A stretch of DNA of 11,635 nucleotides. Source: Stephanodiscus triporus (Eukaryota > Bacillariophyta > Thalassiosirophyceae > Thalassiosirales > Thalassiosiraceae). Shown one piece after another: positions 8,376-11,635 of the stretch (within the stretch, counting starts at the first letter, position 1; each line of letters opens with the position of its first letter). The stretch lies in the NCBI GenBank assembly GCA_036939755.1, contig JALLAZ010001051.1, positions 1 to 11,635 of the forward strand. Reading direction: 5' to 3'. The notes beneath the pieces are model-generated. The model was not told the origin of the DNA, made no database searches, and saw only the letters and a program-made list of their open reading frames with translations. Made by a program: the position numbers and the translations under genes.

Positions 8376-8770
8376 ATTCACGACTTGTGGTCCATTGTCG
8401 TCAAACACGTCTATGTCAACGACTATCACATACCCTCTCCTTTCAAGATCTCGAACAATAGGATTATTGGCAGCTGCAAATTTGTAACGATGCATTTCCT
8501 CCACCGTGATCCACACAAGCTCCGAATGAATGGTAAGGATTTCTTGAGGTTTGACACTATCGCTTGTAAGCTTGCACAAGTATGGCCATAGGCAAATATC
8601 CTCGTGACCATAAGTGTAAATGATGGGAAAGAGAAGCTTCCCAACCTCGACATTCACGCCGATTTCTTCGTGCACCTCTCTTTTTACGCAGCCAAATAGC
8701 ACTCGCCATCCTCGACCTTGCCTCCAACGAACTCGAAAAACTTAAATCGACCCCTGGGAAGAGAACTCTG
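8331..8770 (-). pseudogene. Nudix hydrolase (MutT-like), split by a frameshift
   Basis: The Nudix box (G-x5-E-x7-REUxEExGU) is complete but lies in two frames. The N-terminal half, FEFVGGKVEDGE, is read from 8737 to 8702 and meets a TAA at 8686-8684. The C-terminal half, REVHEEIGV, is read from 8681 to 8655 in the next frame. One missing base at about 8687-8689 explains the break, and the restored spacing fits the consensus exactly. The remaining domain (IYTYGHEDICLWPY, then AAANNPIVRDL) resembles MutT-type enzymes that hydrolyse (oxidised) nucleoside triphosphates; the substrate is not determinable. The N terminus is not clear because the frame runs into a gag-like fragment near 8745. The last 15 or so codons derive from the neighbouring repeat. 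It is either a decayed gene or a good gene hit by a sequencing error. Confidence 0.75.
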
Positions 8771-9045
8771 ATTTCCTTGGCTATCATATTTGGGAAGTGC
8801 GAAAGTGAACCTGCCCCTCCATACTCTTTGATAACCTTGACGAGAGCTATGAAATATTCGTGGTAGTCAGTATTTGCTTGTTCCGGCTTCTGCCAATAGA
8901 AAAAGAGGTTCGTGATTGCCCCCACAATAGAAACGTATTCGTCGTTCAGGGTGTCAAACTGGCAGCAGTAGCTGCGTATCATGATTAGCAGAACAGCTAC
9001 ATCATTGCTACTCTTGCACTTCTCGTATCCGTTCCCACCTTCCAG
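8745..9045 (-). pseudogene. Copia gag-like fragment
   Basis: The frame is open from 9045, just after a TAG inside the adjacent repeat, and has an ATG at 8982. It encodes about 100 residues, including YEKCKSSNDVAVLL and TDYHEYFIALVKVIKEYGG followed by AGSLSHFPNM. The amphipathic helices and the YxEYFxxLVxVIxxYGG pattern resemble the central part of Ty1/copia-type Gag (UBN2-like) proteins, and from memory those of diatom elements in particular. No zinc knuckle, protease or polymerase accompanies it, so it is an internal fragment. It is cut at one end by the 48-bp palindromic repeat and runs directly into the Nudix remnant at the other. The assignment is by pattern only, without a database search. 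Confidence 0.45.
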
Positions 9046-9226
9046 CTATGGGGATGTACACCACAACATGTTCCCATAGCGCTATGGGGATCCCCATAGC
9101 TCTATAGAGACGTGACAATCCCCATAGCGCTATGGGAATCCCCATTGCTCTATAGGGACGTGACAATTCCCATAGCGCTATGGGAATCCCAAAACCGCTA
9201 CGGGGATTCCCAAACCACTATGGTAA
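9046..9226. repeat. 48-bp tandem repeat with perfect 16-bp palindrome
   Basis: CCCATAGCGCTATGGG occurs exactly at 9073-9088, 9121-9136 and 9169-9184, a strict 48-bp period. Units one and two match at 44 of 48 positions; unit three decays after its palindrome into CCGCTACGGGG and CCACTATGG pieces. Each unit carries a second, imperfect palindrome (CCCCATAGCTCTATAGAG-like) and the spacer ACGTGACAAT. A half-unit GCTATGGGGA precedes the array at 9046. The function is unknown; it is a minisatellite in form, with strong cruciform or hairpin potential. Confidence 0.85.
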
Positions 9227-9323
9227 CGCCCTATATTTATTCAAAGTCATGACGTGATCGGTCGGTGCAATCTAATTACATGTAACCTATTAATGACATA
9301 ACTTATCTGGGGATTGACATCAC

Positions 9324-10184
9324 TTAATACGTTGATCGATACGAACCAACGTTCACAACAATTGTGGCTGTTACCTTCGAACCAAGTTTAAAGTCCTGGT
9401 GCCAAGTCTGAAACCCATCGTTACTGTACTCCTTCTTCATTAGCCACACACTGTCCACTTGAAGGAGTGGGAACTCGGATTCAAAAATAGTAACTACGTC
9501 CTGTAATTTTGGGACGAGAGCGAATTTCTCGGAGAAGATATGTCGATTTTTGTCCCTCTGAACCCATTCTCCATTGAACTGTGCGCATACTGGAGACGCC
9601 ACCTGTGAGTATGTCGTGTTCCACTTACCCACTAAATCTTTCATCAGGATATCTAGATGTCTCCTGTCAATCCTTCCTCTCGTGAATGGAGACATTTTTG
9701 ATGTCTGGCGTGTTAGTCGATCTTGGTCGGGATTCGAACTGTGCATTGCAAACAGTTGCGCTTGAATGACTGTCTTTCTTCTGGCCACGGAGAAAAACCC
9801 ACGATGATAACACATTGAAGGAAAAATGAGATAGTCACCAACTAAGTTCAATTTAAACTCAGCCCAATCATGCTTGTCGCATTTGGCCATCTGCTGGCTA
9901 ACCCTAACCCAATCAAGGTTCTCACAATTCGCCTTCTTCTTGAAGCACGTCTCATCACAGTCGCCTGCGAGTATAACTCCATTGTTGGTTTCCTTTGGAA
10001 ACCATACCGAACTACACGAATGGCGCGACTCGTCCGATGTCGAATAGTTACTTGATGTTGAGTAGTCGCTTGAGTAGCTCAATTTCCCTGCAGTTTCTAG
10101 TGTTACAAAGTACGGTAAAATGACAGAACATTGCCAACGTTCAGAACACAAATTGTACTTAATATTCAATGTTATTCCACACAC
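9324..10184 (-). CDS. 2-oxoglutarate/Fe(II) oxygenase-like ORF (probably exon 2)
   Basis: The frame encodes 286 codons from a GTG at 10184; its first ATG is codon 99 (9890). A separate gene would therefore lose the N-terminal third, which favours joining to the upstream frame. GDYLIFPSMCYHRGFF (115-131) looks like the distal-His end of a double-stranded beta-helix dioxygenase. The C-terminal GFQTWHQDF (257-265) gives an HxD triad (H262, D264), followed by the strand TIVVNVG. In canonical 2OG-Fe(II) enzymes HxD comes first and the distal His follows; here the order is reversed, so this may be permuted, two half-domains, or not an active enzyme. A Ser-rich linker (residues 37-60) precedes the domain. 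It is in the same frame as the integrase-CXC ORF, separated by a single TGA. The oxygenase assignment is motif-based and tentative. Confidence 0.6.
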   Translation of the reverse strand: MCGITLNIKYNLCSERWQCSVILPYFVTLETAGKLSYSSDYSTSSNYSTSDESRHSCSSVWFPKETNNGVILAGDCDETCFKKKANCENLDWVRVSQQMAKCDKHDWAEFKLNLVGDYLIFPSMCYHRGFFSVARRKTVIQAQLFAMHSSNPDQDRLTRQTSKMSPFTRGRIDRRHLDILMKDLVGKWNTTYSQVASPVCAQFNGEWVQRDKNRHIFSEKFALVPKLQDVVTIFESEFPLLQVDSVWLMKKEYSNDGFQTWHQDFKLGSKVTATIVVNVGSYRSTY

Positions 10185-10195
10185 ACATCATTTAC
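10088..10195 (-). other. Predicted 108-nt spliceosomal intron
   Basis: On the minus strand a donor GTAAATG begins at 10195, right after GAAAATG. An acceptor ACTGCAG ends at 10088, with GTAACACTAG upstream that could hold a branch point. The 108 nt are a multiple of three, and the junction (G + GG) restores the codon GGG in the same frame. Removal deletes the TGA at 10188-10190 and joins ...EVEN to GKLSYSS. The pyrimidine tract is weak, so this is a prediction, not an observation. Confidence 0.45.
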
Positions 10196-11635
10196 CATTT
10201 TCAACTTCTGGGTTGCTGTCCACTTCGGCATCGGTTTTATTCTTACATTTGCTGTTATTCCGATGACAGCGTGAGCTGCATAGACGTCCGGCTTTCTTGC
10301 AGGAACACTGGTTAGTTTGGCATTCACTTCTGCAGTTGCAATGAATAATGCCCTGCCCCCCAACGGACGATACATAACGAGCTGCTTCCCTCTCTGTAAG
10401 TTTTGGAAGTGATCGCCAATTCTCAAATGCCTCTCGCAAATTGTTTAAGTCAATATCATTAGCCGCAGCGGGAACGACTTGTAAGGAATGATAGACATAA
10501 CCACGGTGGAGGAGACCCTGCTGCACCGCAACTCTGCAGGTAGAATCCTTGTTATTCATGGAAACAACCACACCACGAAGGTTGCCACCATCCACCTTTG
10601 TCCTGTCGGTATTGTCAAGTGGTACTAGGACCACGTCGCCCATTTTGACGACCAGATCCGGGGAATTCTTCAAAATCCTAGCCTTAGTTCTCTCCGCTTT
10701 CTTGGCCAAATTCTCCGCGGCTTTCTGACGAAGATTGTTGCGCCTAGGAGATATGTCTTGACATAGGACTTCTTCATAAGCTATCTCCAGTGAGGTACGA
10801 TAGCCATCAACGAATTGCTTGGATGGAAACTTGTAGTACGTGGACCATGTATTGGATAGACCGTCATCACCGTCCCAATCCATGTCATCGTCAACCTTTA
10901 TGTCGTCGTCTACGTCCATTACTTCGAACTGATCGTTTCGCACTTTGACTAAAATGCAAGGAGCCCAATTGGTGTCATCGGCAATGTCCTTGTTGTTAAA
11001 ACAACGTATGATGGGAAATTGTTTACCCATTGGTCCGCCAGGCCTGGCAGTTTTGATTTCCTCGAGAGTCACTTCTCCCTCACGCTCGTCATATAATTCA
11101 AGCCAGCGGTTCGAAACTTCGGCATCCTCCGCAGTTTTCGTAGGGAGAACACTGAGGTTGGGAGAGTTATCTGTGATATCCCTGTCGGTGGTTGTTTCCG
11201 ATAACAACGCATCCTGAAGAGCCTCTCTCCTTGATTGATTTACGATCCTGGCAGATTTTTTGTCCTCCTTGGATATTGTCTTTCTTTTCCTTTTGTTTGT
11301 TTCCAATGGAGACAAAGTTAGCATGGGATCCGCTCTGGCAGCATCAGCAACCGCGACAAGTTCCCCCTGAATAGATTCCGGCAACTGTGTAGCTAGATTA
11401 GCTGGCTCCGTCATGTGGTTAACCACTTCGTTGAGTTGCGCCTCCGTCAACAGTTTCGTGAGTACAGTATCCGACACTGGGAGGTTAGATATCCCAACGC
11501 GAGGATGCATTCCATACACCAGGTGGTAAGGTGTATCGTTAACAGTCTCATGATGTTGTGTGTTAATCCGCCACTGAACGATCTTACACCCAATTGACCA
11601 GTGATTCGTTGCGTTGGTCTTCATCCACCCACCCA
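10188..11635 (-). CDS. Integrase C-terminal region with CXC domain, partial
   Basis: The frame runs off the right edge; the ATG at 11624 is preceded in frame by GGW, so it is probably internal. Numbered from it, residues 1-60 match the end of a retroviral/Ty3-type integrase core (VQWRINTQHHETVNDTPYH, then LVYGMHP). The catalytic D, D and E lie outside the window. A basic KRKRKTISKEDKK (111-123) could be a nuclear localisation signal. An acidic linker (237-254) is followed by a basic helix (295-319) and an SH3-like strand region starting GDVVLVPLDNTDRTKVDGG (329). Residues 429-460 form a Tesmin/TSO1-like CXC domain (CNCRSEC, CSCKKAGRLC, SSRCH, C460), expected to bind zinc and DNA. This layout resembles integrase-derived proteins such as KRBA2 and Gin/Ginger-type elements. 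It ends at TGA 10188-10190, inside the predicted intron. Confidence 0.85.
   Translation of the reverse strand, partial: GGWMKTNATNHWSIGCKIVQWRINTQHHETVNDTPYHLVYGMHPRVGISNLPVSDTVLTKLLTEAQLNEVVNHMTEPANLATQLPESIQGELVAVADAARADPMLTLSPLETNKRKRKTISKEDKKSARIVNQSRREALQDALLSETTTDRDITDNSPNLSVLPTKTAEDAEVSNRWLELYDEREGEVTLEEIKTARPGGPMGKQFPIIRCFNNKDIADDTNWAPCILVKVRNDQFEVMDVDDDIKVDDDMDWDGDDGLSNTWSTYYKFPSKQFVDGYRTSLEIAYEEVLCQDISPRRNNLRQKAAENLAKKAERTKARILKNSPDLVVKMGDVVLVPLDNTDRTKVDGGNLRGVVVSMNNKDSTCRVAVQQGLLHRGYVYHSLQVVPAAANDIDLNNLREAFENWRSLPKLTEREAARYVSSVGGQGIIHCNCRSECQTNQCSCKKAGRLCSSRCHRNNSKCKNKTDAEVDSNPEVENGK

Noticed and set aside
10172..10426. 84-codon minus-strand frame overlapping the CXC region
   Set aside because: It is in a different frame from the CXC domain, which has a clear cysteine pattern; treated as a shadow.

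Overview
The window looks like nuclear DNA of a eukaryote, probably a stramenopile alga such as a diatom. That guess rests on four things: a very large APE-endonuclease/RT/RNase H LINE, an integrase-CXC reading frame, a gag-like fragment that resembles what I remember of diatom copia elements, and one short predicted GT-AG intron of 108 nt. Nothing resembles a bacterial operon. No ordinary housekeeping gene is intact, so this is repeat-rich, transposon-dominated sequence.

Left two thirds (1 to about 7727, + strand): a nearly full non-LTR retrotransposon. ORF1 (gag-like) enters from the left edge and is broken by a one-base shift near 838-841. A 10-bp G/C hairpin follows its stop. ORF2 (to 7480) is one uninterrupted frame with an APE-type endonuclease, reverse transcriptase with YVDD, RNase H and a C-terminal zinc knuckle, and every catalytic residue I can check is present. 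A 3' UTR with three consecutive hairpins leads to a degenerate (GTT)n tail that probably marks the 3' end. The 5' end lies outside the window.

Middle (about 7728-9323): a graveyard of fragments. It holds an unassigned GC-rich stretch, a degenerate interspersed repeat around a GCGCAAATCC core, and a minus-strand Nudix hydrolase whose Nudix box is split across two frames by one missing base. Next to it is a roughly 100-residue copia gag-like fragment, then a 48-bp tandem repeat built on the perfect palindrome CCCATAGCGCTATGGG.

Right end (9324-11635, - strand): part of a second mobile element. It carries the C-terminal part of a retroviral-type integrase protein that continues past the right edge, an acidic linker, an SH3-like segment and a Tesmin/TSO1-like CXC cysteine domain. 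A TGA separates this from a second, same-frame ORF with features of a 2-oxoglutarate/Fe(II) oxygenase (WHQDF; GDYLIFPSMCYHRG). The TGA lies in a predicted phase-preserving 108-nt intron (10088-10195), so the two ORFs may encode one integrase-CXC-dioxygenase-like protein. That fusion is the most interesting candidate in the window.
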